Shown: piece by piece, positions 7,243 to 13,235 of the stretch
How positions within the stretch are numbered: position 1 is the first letter of the stretch
Layout: the number at the start of each line of letters is the position of its first letter
Assembly: GCA_031271275.1 (NCBI GenBank)
Contig: JAISWA010000003.1
Location: forward strand, 1 to 13,235
Origin: Clostridiales bacterium
GTDB lineage: Bacteria > Bacillota > Clostridia > Lachnospirales > WQUN01
Length of the DNA stretch: 13,235 nt
Direction: 5' to 3'
Notes under the pieces: model-generated
What the model was told of the DNA's origin: nothing
Database searches by the model: none
Seen by the model: the letters and a program-made list of their open reading frames with translations, nothing else
Position numbers and translations under genes: made by a program

Positions 7243-8598
7243 ATGGAATATACAGCGTTTAAAGAGGCTTTGTTCAAAAATGCCGAGGCTTTCGGCTTCA
7301 CCGACTGCGAGCTGTACTACGCCGCTTCCGACAGCTTTACCGTGAAAATATTCGGCGGGGAGATTTCGGAATACTCCAATTCCGACGCGGTGGGCGCGTC
7401 TTTCCGCGGGACTTTTAACGGGCGCGTGGGTTACGCGTATACGGAAAGGATTGACGAGTCGGTCATCGAGGGGTTAGTCAAAAACGCGGCGGAAAACGCC
7501 GGTATCATTGAGGAGGAGGAAATCGAAAAGCTCTACCCGGGCGATTCGGCTTATCCCGAGACCGCCAATTACAACCCGGCGTTGGAAAGCTTCGACGCGG
7601 CGCGAAAAATCGAGACGGCGTTGGCGATGGAGAAATTCGCCTACGGTATCGACAAGCGGGTGGCGAGTATCGATTACTGCGTGCTGTCCACAGACGCGGG
7701 CGTCGTGCGTATCGCGAACTCCTACGGGCTTGATTTAACCGACCGCGCCAATATCGCCGTGGCGTTTATCGTGGCGCGGGTGGAGGAAAACGGGCGCACC
7801 AAGACGGGTTACGACGACTGGCACGGGAACGATTTGAACAATTTTTCCTATGAAGAACTGGCTCGCGGCGCGGTGGGCAAAGCCCTTTCCTATTTGAGCG
7901 CCGAAAGCGCGGCGAGCGGGGAATACCCCATCGTGTTCGACAACCGCGCCGCCTGCGAGCTGTTCGCGTGCTTCTCGGGCATATTCTTCGCGGAAAACGC
8001 GCAAAAAGGGTTCTCGCTGCTTGACGGCAAGGAAGGCGCGGCGGTCGCGGCGGAAGGCGTGACCATCCGGGACGACGGCGTGTGCAAAAAAAGTTTCGGG
8101 AGCGCGTCCTTCGACTCGGAAGGCGTCGCGACGCAAAACAAGGCGGTGGTGGAAAACGGCGTACTCAAGACGCTTTTGTACAACACCAAATCCGCCGGGA
8201 AAGCCGGCGTCAAAAGCACGGGCAACGGGTTTAAGCCCTCTTTCCGCGCGGCGGTGGGCACCGCCTGCACCAATTTTTATTTGAAGCCGTCGAAAATATC
8301 CCATAAGAAAATGCTCGCAGGTATCGAAAACGGGATTTTAATTACGGAACTTGCCGGGCTGCATTCCGGCGCGAATACGATTTCGGGGGATTTCTCCTTC
8401 GCCGCCGACGGGTTTTTGATTGAGAACGGCAAAAAGGGCCGCGCCGTGGAACAAATCACCGTCGCGGGGAATTTTTACGAACTGCTGTTGAATATCTCGA
8501 CCGTCGCCAGTGATTTGCGTTTTGCCGTGCCCTCCGGCGCGGGAACTTTTGGAATGCCGTCGTTTCTGGTGAGCGGGCTCAGGGTTTCGGGGCTGTGA
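7243..8598 (+). CDS. pmbA: TldE/PmbA family partner subunit
   Basis: A 451-residue TldE (PmbA) homologue, the non-catalytic partner of TldD. It aligns in outline with TldD (a repeated N-terminal alpha/beta domain, then the long barrel-like C-terminal domain), but the HExxxH motif is replaced by FFAENAQKG, as expected for TldE. Family stretches include GNGFKPSFRAAVGTACTNFY and a C-terminal GAGTFGMPSFLVSG. The ATG has AGGAGGGCGG 8-11 bases upstream and begins one base after the tldD stop. The reading frame ends at the start of the next gene (GTG alternatives at 8595 and 8601 overlap or abut its TGA), so the alkyltransferase is translationally coupled to it. Confidence 0.92.
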   Translation: MEYTAFKEALFKNAEAFGFTDCELYYAASDSFTVKIFGGEISEYSNSDAVGASFRGTFNGRVGYAYTERIDESVIEGLVKNAAENAGIIEEEEIEKLYPGDSAYPETANYNPALESFDAARKIETALAMEKFAYGIDKRVASIDYCVLSTDAGVVRIANSYGLDLTDRANIAVAFIVARVEENGRTKTGYDDWHGNDLNNFSYEELARGAVGKALSYLSAESAASGEYPIVFDNRAACELFACFSGIFFAENAQKGFSLLDGKEGAAVAAEGVTIRDDGVCKKSFGSASFDSEGVATQNKAVVENGVLKTLLYNTKSAGKAGVKSTGNGFKPSFRAAVGTACTNFYLKPSKISHKKMLAGIENGILITELAGLHSGANTISGDFSFAADGFLIENGKKGRAVEQITVAGNFYELLLNISTVASDLRFAVPSGAGTFGMPSFLVSGLRVSGL

Positions 8599-8603
8599 GC
8601 GTG

Positions 8604-9113
8604 ATGAGGGAAGATGTTTTGTATTATTCCCCCGCCGGGATATTGCGCATCGTTTGCGACGGGGACGCCATAACCACCGTGGAGTTTGACAACGGGGACA
8701 CGGACCCCGACGAGGCGGAGGCCGCGGGGAGGTTCGAGTACGGTTCCGCCAGCCCGGTAATCCGCCAGTGCGTGGAGGAACTGGACGCGTACTTCGAAGG
8801 GACGCTTAGAAAATTTACGGTAAAGATTATGCCCTGCGGCACGGACTTTTGGCGGTTGACGTGGGACGAGCTGACCCGAATACCCTACGGGACGACCATC
8901 AGCTACCGGCAGCTTGCCGCGCGGATAGGGAGCCCCAAAGCCGTGCGCGCCGTAGGCGGCGCGAACCACAACAACCCCATCGTGATACTCATCCCGTGCC
9001 ACAGGGTCATAGGCTCGGACGGCACGTTGGTGGGCTACGCGGGCGGGCTTGAAAAGAAAAAGTTCCTGCTCGACCACGAAGAACTGCATTCGGAGCGCGA
9101 GTGGGAGGATTAA
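8604..9113 (+). CDS. ogt: Methylated-DNA-protein-cysteine S-methyltransferase
   Basis: A 169-residue O6-alkylguanine-DNA alkyltransferase, a suicide enzyme that moves the alkyl group from guanine O6 to its own cysteine. The reactive site is in ILIPCHRVIGSDG, with Cys132 by this start. The helix-turn-helix DNA-reading part is GTTISYRQLAARIGSP followed by KAVRAVGGANHNNP, and GYAGGLEKKKFLLDHE closes the domain. The N-terminal strand domain is short, as in Ogt. The start is not certain: ATG 8604, GTG 8601 and GTG 8595 are all in frame, and GGGG about 8-11 bases upstream suits 8601 or 8604. Downstream it is 41 bp from the Ham1-like gene. Its placement after tldDE is likely operon convenience rather than shared function. 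Confidence 0.9.
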   Translation: MREDVLYYSPAGILRIVCDGDAITTVEFDNGDTDPDEAEAAGRFEYGSASPVIRQCVEELDAYFEGTLRKFTVKIMPCGTDFWRLTWDELTRIPYGTTISYRQLAARIGSPKAVRAVGGANHNNPIVILIPCHRVIGSDGTLVGYAGGLEKKKFLLDHEELHSEREWED

Positions 9114-9154
9114 AAAAATATAGCCGCCACAAACTATAGAGGATAATTTTGCTT

Positions 9155-9775
9155 ATGGTTGCTTCCCTCGTCTACGGCACAAACAACCCCGCGAAGCTTC
9201 AAGCCATGCGCGAATGCCTCGCGCCAACCGGTATCGAAGTCGTCGGCATTGCCGAAACTCGCGTGGCGGTTCCCGAAGCGGAGGAACACGGTCATACGCC
9301 GCTTGAGAACGCGCGGATAAAGGCGCTGTCTTATTACGCGGCGTTGAGGCGTCCGGTGTTCGCCTGTGATTCCGGATTGTACATAGACGGCCTGCCGGAG
9401 AGCCGGCAGCCCGGCGTTTACGTCCGGACGGTCAATGGCAGGCGGTTAAGCGATGAGGAAATGATTTCGTATTACGCCGCGATAGCCGGGGAATTTGGCG
9501 GGAAGGTTTCAGCACGGTATAAAAACGCCATCTGCCTTGTGATAAGCGAAAATGAAACTTACGAGCGTTTCGGCAACGGCATTTCCGGAGAAAAGTTTTA
9601 CTTGGTTGATACGCCGCATCAAAAGCGTATTGAAGGGTTCCCGTTGGGAAGCCTTTCGGTTGATATCAAAAGCGGCGAGTATTATTACCAGGACCGCGTT
9701 TACGGGCACGCCGACGCGACAACAGACGGGTTTCAGGAATTTTTCCGCAATGTCTTAAAGCGTTTCCCCTGCTGA
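9155..9775 (+). CDS. Ham1/RdgB-like nucleotide pyrophosphatase, divergent
   Basis: A 206-residue member of the Ham1 (ITPase/XTP-dITP diphosphatase) fold, which removes non-canonical purine nucleotides. Seen in sequence: an N-terminal YGTNNPAKL (P-loop-like, with Lys), ENARIKAL (metal-binding Glu) and CDSGLYID with D72, followed by GVYVR; these are the conserved phosphate- and metal-binding elements. Two classical C-terminal motifs are missing: GGFGYDPxF, which forms the purine-lobe wall, and SHRxxAL near the end, replaced by YGHADATTDGFQEF. This suggests a different substrate or a degraded specificity pocket. An in-frame TTG at 9149 stands 5 nt after AGAGGA and is an alternative start. No symbol is given because orthology with rdgB is doubtful. 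Confidence 0.75.
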   Translation: MVASLVYGTNNPAKLQAMRECLAPTGIEVVGIAETRVAVPEAEEHGHTPLENARIKALSYYAALRRPVFACDSGLYIDGLPESRQPGVYVRTVNGRRLSDEEMISYYAAIAGEFGGKVSARYKNAICLVISENETYERFGNGISGEKFYLVDTPHQKRIEGFPLGSLSVDIKSGEYYYQDRVYGHADATTDGFQEFFRNVLKRFPC

Positions 9776-9834
9776 AAATGAATATACGCCGCCGGGCAAA
9801 TCAAAACGGGCGAATAAAGTCGGTATCTATATAA

Positions 9835-9887
9835 GGATAGGGTCGAAGCAAGCCCGGTAATCAGGGATTTCTTCGGCCCTGTTTGTT
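9835..9887 (+). terminator. Probable terminator after the tldD-to-ham1 operon
   Basis: GGGTCGAAG (9840-9848) pairs with CTTCGGCCC (9871-9879) over nine pairs, one of them G-T. Weaker pairs extend the stem on both sides (9835-9839 with 9880-9884). A T-rich GTTTGTT follows. The loop of 22 nt is large for a terminator, so an RNA element or remnant is possible, but the position 60 nt after the Ham1-like gene fits a transcript end. Confidence 0.5.
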
Positions 9888-9969
9888 AATAAACGGGTTT
9901 TCAAATAGTAACCCGCCACCTTGTTTTTAAGGAATGAGCCGGAGGAGGTTCCTGCTGAAAAAGCCGGGC

Positions 9970-10087
9970 CATCCGCTCAAACGTGTGTTGATTCGTTCCA
10001 TACCGTATAGTATAGTGGCGGCAACCGGTTAGTTTTATTTGCTTCGCTAATGAATTAGGCGACAGGTAAGTTTGTAAATTTATATTA
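9970..10087 (+). repeat. Promoter-leader repeat, copy A
   Basis: A 118-nt block matching 11444-11561 at a constant offset of 1474 bp without gaps. I count 87 of 118 identities (about 74%); over the first 79 nt it is about 78%. It contains a promoter at 9988-10016, a predicted +1 at A10023 beginning AACCGGTT, a shared ATTTTATTTGCT-like stretch, a hairpin at 10045-10061, and ends in AATTTATATTA before the ribosome site of the HEAT-like gene. Flanking bases on both sides diverge, so the block is a discrete module. Confidence 0.75.
9988..10016 (+). promoter_or_regulatory. Sigma-A type promoter within repeat copy A
   Basis: TTGATT (9988-9993), 17-bp spacer, TATAGT (10011-10016, 5 of 6 to consensus). 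Predicted +1 at A10023, leader of about 78 nt to the ATG at 10101. The same architecture and spacing recur in copy B, which supports it. Confidence 0.65.
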
Positions 10088-10100
10088 GGCGGAGGTTAAA

Positions 10101-10922
10101 ATGGCTTGCTTATTTCATAAATGGGAAGGTTGTAAGTGTTTGAAATGCGGTAAAATCCGTGATGAACAACATAATTGGAATGGTTGCATGTGTACAACGT
10201 GTGATATACGGCGTGATGAAAAGCACGATTGGAATGCTTATAGATGTAAAAAATGTGGTAAAACAAGAGATTTATCGGAAAATGATATTCTAAATATTAC
10301 CGATCAAAATATATTAATTGACATTGCACATAATTATAAAAATATAAAATTAAAAGTTATGGCAGCAGAAAAGTTAATAGACCAAACTATTTCGCAGAAA
10401 ATATATGCTGATATTGCCAAATACTCTAAAAGTTTTTTCGGCGATTTTGGCTCCATGCATATGATAGAAAGACTGACAGACCAAAATTTAATACTAGATA
10501 TAGCTCAAAATTGTATATATTATGAAGCCCGCGAACATGCCGCCGGAATGCTTACTGACCAAGATGCACTTAAAAAAGTTGCAGAAACAAATACAGCGTA
10601 TTGGGTACGAAAAGTGGCGGCAAAAAAGCTTATAGACCAAGAATATGCACAAAATATATATTTTGAAATCGCTAGAAATGGCCATAACTCATATACAAGG
10701 ATTAATGCGGGAATAGAGATGCTAACAGATAGAGTCTTGTTGCTCAAAATTGCAAATGGTGGAGATGAATTCTTATGTGAAGAATTAGTTGAAGAAGAAA
10801 GATTTCTGCCAGGTATAACTGATATGCACGGAATAAGATCTTCGGTTTATACAGAAAAGCGTAGGCAGACAATTGATTTAAGAAGTATTGCCCAACAAAG
10901 ACTTACCCTGCTTTTTGGCTAA
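10101..10922 (+). CDS. Cys-repeat plus HEAT-like repeat protein, unknown function
   Basis: A 273-residue cytoplasmic protein in two parts. Residues 6-59 are three exact 18-residue repeats starting HKW, HNW and HDW. Repeats 1 and 2 carry CxC-x2-C (C11/C13/C16 and C29/C31/C34), and repeat 3 carries CKKC (C49/C52). They look like zinc-binding knuckles. Residues 66 to about 219 hold six HEAT-like helical repeats beginning with a Thr/Ile-Asp-Gln motif (ITDQ, LIDQ, LTDQ, LTDQ, LIDQ, LTDR at 66, 92, 125, 151, 177, 208), spaced 26, 33, 26, 26 and 31. The C-terminal 50 residues are not clearly repeated. Such proteins are probably scaffolds for protein binding; no enzyme motif is seen. The ribosome site GGCGGAGG is 6 bases before the ATG. 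The gene is much more AT-rich than 2350-9775, consistent with recent acquisition. Confidence 0.8.
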   Translation: MACLFHKWEGCKCLKCGKIRDEQHNWNGCMCTTCDIRRDEKHDWNAYRCKKCGKTRDLSENDILNITDQNILIDIAHNYKNIKLKVMAAEKLIDQTISQKIYADIAKYSKSFFGDFGSMHMIERLTDQNLILDIAQNCIYYEAREHAAGMLTDQDALKKVAETNTAYWVRKVAAKKLIDQEYAQNIYFEIARNGHNSYTRINAGIEMLTDRVLLLKIANGGDEFLCEELVEEERFLPGITDMHGIRSSVYTEKRRQTIDLRSIAQQRLTLLFG

Positions 10923-10937
10923 CGGAGGTCTTGTTAA

Positions 10938-11100
10938 ATGAATAATGATTTAGTATTAATAAGGGAAAGAGGCTTTAATGCGTTATTGAATGAATTTATA
11001 AAATGTTGGTGATTGACGCATAATATTTTCTTATCCAGACAGTAATGTTGTCTTAATTGAAAAAATAGACTGGCGTGGGCAAGTATACAAGGGGGTATAA
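10938..11100 (+). pseudogene. Decayed small gene remnant
   Basis: An ATG at 10938, with GGAGG ending nine bases before it, opens a 24-codon frame (MNNDLVLIRERGFNALLNEF, then IKCW and stop at 11010-11012). In another frame, 11017-11097 reads a protein-like stretch including YPDSNVVLIEKIDWRGQVYK and ends at TAA 11098-11100, just before the next gene's ribosome site. The two pieces look like the front and back of one gene broken by a frameshift or internal deletion. I do not recognise the family. A functional 24-residue peptide cannot be ruled out because its start site is excellent. Confidence 0.4.
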
Positions 11101-11102
11101 GA

Positions 11103-11300
11103 ATGGTCGCTTTAGCAAGCCAAATTAACACCATGGTTGAACAACTGCAAGAACCGGAGCAAAAGCTGCTGGTTGAAATTATAAAAAGGGTTCTTCCCGA
11201 TGATGTCGCAACGCCTGACGATTTAATGGATATAGCATCTGCTCGTGAAGAATACGACCGTGGTGAAACCATTAATGAAGATGATATAAATTGGGATTAG
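11103..11300 (+). CDS. Antitoxin-like small protein, no toxin partner seen
   Basis: A 65-residue acidic protein. Residues 1-30 form an amphipathic helix region (SQINTMVEQLQEPEQKLLVE), and the C-terminus ends in AREEYDRGETINEDDINWD. This layout is typical of antitoxin-like proteins in Clostridia that pair with RelE/ParE-type toxins. That is resemblance from memory, not proof. A strong GGGGG lies 7 nt before the ATG. No toxin-sized frame follows: 11301-11588 is gene-free, and the upstream gene is a remnant. It may therefore be a relic or act on a toxin elsewhere. Confidence 0.55.
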   Translation: MVALASQINTMVEQLQEPEQKLLVEIIKRVLPDDVATPDDLMDIASAREEYDRGETINEDDINWD

Positions 11301-11368
11301 AAATGTTAAAATCCCAAGGGATAAAATCTCCGCATTGCTTTATTAAATGCACCCCTCCACACCAACAT

Positions 11369-11417
11369 TACACGATTCCCTGCCACCTCTACACGATTTA
11401 AAAATAATCGTGTGGAG
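11369..11417. repeat. Three ACACGATT octamers, two direct and one inverted
   Basis: TACACGATT occurs at 11369-11377 and 11390-11398, exactly 21 bp (two helical turns) apart. Its complement AATCGTGT(G) lies at 11406-11413. The second and third copies form a 12-bp stem, CTCTACACGATT (11387-11398) with AATCGTGTGGAG (11406-11417), one T-G pair, 7-nt loop. No T-run follows. The cluster ends 45 bp upstream of the -35 of the hydrolase promoter, a usual place for an activator or repressor binding array. Confidence 0.5.
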
Positions 11418-11443
11418 ATGCGCCGCAAATGAAATAAACGAGT

Positions 11444-11561
11444 CATCCGTTTAAACGTGCGGTGATTCGTTCTCATCGGTATAGTATATTGTAGTCAGTC
11501 GGTTAATTTTATTTGCTACGCTGTCGTGTAAGACGGCAGGTGGATTTAATAATTTATATTA
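11444..11561 (+). repeat. Promoter-leader repeat, copy B
   Basis: Second copy of the 118-nt module (see 9970-10087), here in front of the alpha/beta hydrolase. It carries GTGATT-17-TATATT, a predicted +1 at A11497, the conserved ATTTTATTTGCT stretch, and a 7-bp hairpin CTGTCGT/ACGGCAG (11521-11539, loop GTAAG), and ends AATTTATATTA. The bases before 11444 are unlike those before copy A. Confidence 0.75.
11462..11490 (+). promoter_or_regulatory. Sigma-A type promoter within repeat copy B
   Basis: GTGATT (11462-11467), 17-bp spacer, TATATT (11485-11490, 5 of 6 to consensus). The predicted +1 is A11497, leaving a leader of about 92 nt to the ATG at 11589. Spacing and start base agree with copy A. 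Confidence 0.6.
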
Positions 11562-11588
11562 TCTTACTTTGAAAGGCTGAAAATTTAC

Positions 11589-12683
11589 ATGACTGAAACA
11601 AAAAAACGAAAAGGAGTACGAAAAGCGGTTGTTATTACCTGCATTGTACTCGGCATTTTGTTATTGTTATACTTAATCGGTGGGTATTTTATTATAAAGC
11701 AAATGCTTGATAACAGCTTTGCAAAACTCGAACGCGCGGAATATTACACTACATATCCTACCTACGAAGACTTCAAGGATGTGTTACCGCGAGAACAAAT
11801 CAACTTTTTGTCGGGCGGAAATAAACTGCAAGGCTTTATATATGGTTCCGATAACGATAAAGGGTTGATTATTGTCGTCCACGGATTCGGTGGTTCGTCC
11901 GACGACTATTTACCGCAAATACAGTTTCTCGTGGATAAGGGTTGGCGTGTGTTCGCCTATGATGGCACAGGCGTGTATGAGAGCGAAGGAGACAGTCGCA
12001 TGAGCTTTTATCAAGCCACAATTGACCTTGTTGCCGCGCTTGACTATGTCAACTCAAATGCGAGTTTATCAAGTATGCCGCTTGCGCTTTTCGGTCACAG
12101 TCAAGGTGGGTTCGCCGTCTGTTCCTCTCTGAATTATGAGCAAGCCGAGAATGTTGACGCAGCTATAAGCGTTGCCGGGTTGAATACGGCAGGCGATATC
12201 GTTGAAGCGTCAGCGAAAGAGATGGTTGGTGGATTGTATTTTTTAGGCAAGCCATTTTTACTTATGCTGGATAACTCAGATTTCGGCGATTCTTACACCT
12301 CTGTTCAGGGAATTAACAAAAGCAATGCCGCTGTTATGCTCATTCAAGGCGACAGGGATTCCGTCATACCGCCCGATGAGTATGCCATAACCCATTACAA
12401 AGACGAAATAACCAACTTGAATGTGGAGTATGTTTTTTGTACAGATGAATGGAATAACGGACATAACAACATTCTTACATCCGAAGCCGCTTGGAATTAC
12501 ACCACGGAAGTCAATGCTGCTTGGGATGAATACAAGACTACTAATGACATAACAAACGCGACAAATGATGACTTGCAAAGTTTTTCTGAGGAATATAGTG
12601 TTGACAAGTTGAAACTTTACGAGGTAAACGGGCCGTTATTTGAGCAGATAAATGTCTTTCTCGAAAATAACATCCACAAATAA
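11589..12683 (+). CDS. Membrane-anchored alpha/beta hydrolase
   Basis: A 364-residue serine hydrolase of the alpha/beta fold. Residues about 12-37 form one transmembrane anchor (VVITCIVLGILLLLYLIGGY) after a Lys/Arg-rich start, so the catalytic domain is likely outside the membrane. The oxyanion-hole motif is HGFGG (H98). The nucleophile elbow is GHSQGG (S171), the acid is D255 or D257 in IQGDRDSVIPP, and the histidine is probably H292 in WNNGHNN. Substrate is unknown; peptidase or esterase roles are both common in this family. The ATG lacks a classic ribosome site at ideal distance (GAAAGG lies about 11 bases upstream). Promoter is copy B of the duplicated leader. More AT-rich than 2350-9775. 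The C-terminal 50 residues are acidic and not part of the core fold. Confidence 0.85.
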   Translation: MTETKKRKGVRKAVVITCIVLGILLLLYLIGGYFIIKQMLDNSFAKLERAEYYTTYPTYEDFKDVLPREQINFLSGGNKLQGFIYGSDNDKGLIIVVHGFGGSSDDYLPQIQFLVDKGWRVFAYDGTGVYESEGDSRMSFYQATIDLVAALDYVNSNASLSSMPLALFGHSQGGFAVCSSLNYEQAENVDAAISVAGLNTAGDIVEASAKEMVGGLYFLGKPFLLMLDNSDFGDSYTSVQGINKSNAAVMLIQGDRDSVIPPDEYAITHYKDEITNLNVEYVFCTDEWNNGHNNILTSEAAWNYTTEVNAAWDEYKTTNDITNATNDDLQSFSEEYSVDKLKLYEVNGPLFEQINVFLENNIHK

Positions 12684-12803
12684 GCAAAATGTCGCAATAA
12701 TTAAAATCAATATGGATATGTGAGTATAAGAACTATCTAGCAAACGAAGTAAGAAAATATCACCATTGTATCAGATTCAATATCAATTCGGGGGCATCGT
12801 GAC

Positions 12804-13235
12804 ATGAAAGGTAAAACCGTTTTAATCACAGGCGGCGTATCCGGTATCGGACGCGCCTCCGCCATATCGTTTGCCAAGGAAGGTACACACGTTTTTATTA
12901 TCGATATCAACGATGCCGAAAGCGGTGCCGTTTTGGATGAAATTAAACGGCTGGGCGGTAAAGCGTTTTATTACCACGCCGACGTTTCCAACGAGGCGGA
13001 GGTCTCCGGCGCCGTTTCCGAATGTGTCCGTCAGTTTGGCACGCTGGATTTTGCGCACAACAACGCGGGCATTGCCATTAGCCGAACCACGGTCAACTGC
13101 ACGGAGGAAATTTGGACGAAAATCATAGATACGAACCTTAAAGGGTATTGGTTATGCATGAAATATGAATTGCTCCAGATGCAGCAGCAGGGACATGGAA
13201 GCATCGTAAACACATCGTCCATCAGCGGGCTTATC
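12804..13235 (+). CDS. Short-chain dehydrogenase/reductase (SDR), 3' end outside window
   Basis: The first 144 residues of a classical SDR oxidoreductase; no stop is reached before the window ends. The Rossmann cofactor motif is TGGVSGIG (residues 9-16), the acidic end of the second strand is FIIDIND (favouring NAD(H) over NADP(H), an inference), and NNAG is at 86-89. The catalytic serine is probably S139 in NTSSISG. The YxxxK motif lies beyond the window. GGGGG stands 9 nt before the ATG. It is more GC-rich than the hydrolase upstream, so it may mark the return to core sequence. The substrate cannot be told from this half. Confidence 0.88.
   Translation, partial: MKGKTVLITGGVSGIGRASAISFAKEGTHVFIIDINDAESGAVLDEIKRLGGKAFYYHADVSNEAEVSGAVSECVRQFGTLDFAHNNAGIAISRTTVNCTEEIWTKIIDTNLKGYWLCMKYELLQMQQQGHGSIVNTSSISGLI

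Larger units (their letters stand above)
9776..10100. other. 325-bp gene-free stretch: terminator then repeat-borne promoter
   Basis: No convincing gene is visible here. From left to right it holds the hairpin at about 9835-9887, a small 6-bp inverted repeat (CGGGTT 9894-9899 and AACCCG 9910-9915) without a T-run, and a GGAGGAGG purine tract near 9942. The last part is copy A of the duplicated promoter-leader (9970-10087), followed by the ribosome site GGCGGAGG for the next gene. Confidence 0.6.

Noticed and set aside
9894..9915. CGGGTT/AACCCG inverted repeat as a terminator
   Set aside because: Only six pairs, a 10-nt loop and no T-run directly after it; the hairpin at 9835-9887 is a better candidate.
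9933..10031. A 32-codon frame starting MSRRRFLLKK between the Ham1-like gene and the HEAT-like gene
   Set aside because: It runs through the promoter of repeat copy A and the matching frame in copy B is not preserved; the start is not well placed.
11387..11417. Rho-independent terminator after the antitoxin-like gene
   Set aside because: The stem is good but neither side carries a T-run, so it was called an operator-like dyad.
9970..11561. Integron cassette attC sites
   Set aside because: The repeats lack the GTTRRRY and matching RYYYAAC core ends, are in front of the genes rather than behind them, and no integrase is visible.
1..13235. CRISPR arrays, tRNA, rRNA, insertion sequences
   Set aside because: I looked for regularly spaced repeats, tRNA-like clover segments and transposase motifs and saw none.

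Overview
The window looks like a piece of a Clostridia-type (Firmicutes) chromosome. The evidence is strong purine-rich Shine-Dalgarno sites, some TTG/GTG starts, a short (about 417-residue) LeuC, paired short CHR transporters, adjacent TldD/TldE genes and a HEAT-like protein with CxC-x2-C repeats. The assignment comes from protein style only; no rRNA, tRNA or CRISPR array is visible. Base composition is mosaic: positions 1-1255 and about 2350-9775 are GC-rich housekeeping-type genes, while about 1288-2245 and about 10088-12720 are clearly more AT-rich and look like accessory DNA.

Layout. (1) 2-1255: leuC of leucine biosynthesis, with no leuD after it. (2) 1288-2245: a DUF4160/DUF2442 pair and a small membrane protein, all on + with good ribosome sites. 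(3) 2270-3131: an extended -10 promoter, a hairpin at the predicted transcript start, a secreted protein with a Pro/Glu/Thr-rich tail, and a bidirectional terminator. (4) 3114-5808: two short chromate-transporter-family genes facing away from each other, each 180 aa and each with a promoter that puts the transcript start on the ATG (leaderless). The + gene is followed closely by an AI-2E/PerM-family membrane protein. (5) 5835-9775: tldD, tldE (pmbA), an O6-alkylguanine-DNA alkyltransferase and a divergent Ham1/RdgB-like pyrophosphatase, closely packed on + and ending at a probable terminator near 9835-9887.

(6) 9970-11561: two copies of a 118-nt sequence, about 74% identical without gaps and offset by 1474 bp. 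Each carries a sigma-A-like promoter (TTGATT or GTGATT, 17 bp, TATAGT or TATATT) and a transcribed leader with a hairpin. One copy drives a 273-aa protein with three 18-residue Cys/His/Trp repeats followed by six HEAT-like repeats. The other drives an unrelated membrane-anchored alpha/beta hydrolase. Between them lie a decayed gene remnant, an orphan antitoxin-like 65-aa ORF, and a cluster of three ACACGATT octamers just upstream of the second promoter. (7) 12804-13235: the 5' part of a short-chain dehydrogenase, cut by the window end.

The most interesting points are the duplicated promoter-leader module joined to unrelated genes, the head-to-head leaderless CHR pair (such pairs are usually tandem), the Cys-repeat/HEAT protein, and a Ham1-like protein that lacks two hallmark motifs of its family. 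I saw no complete defence system, insertion sequence or biosynthetic cluster.
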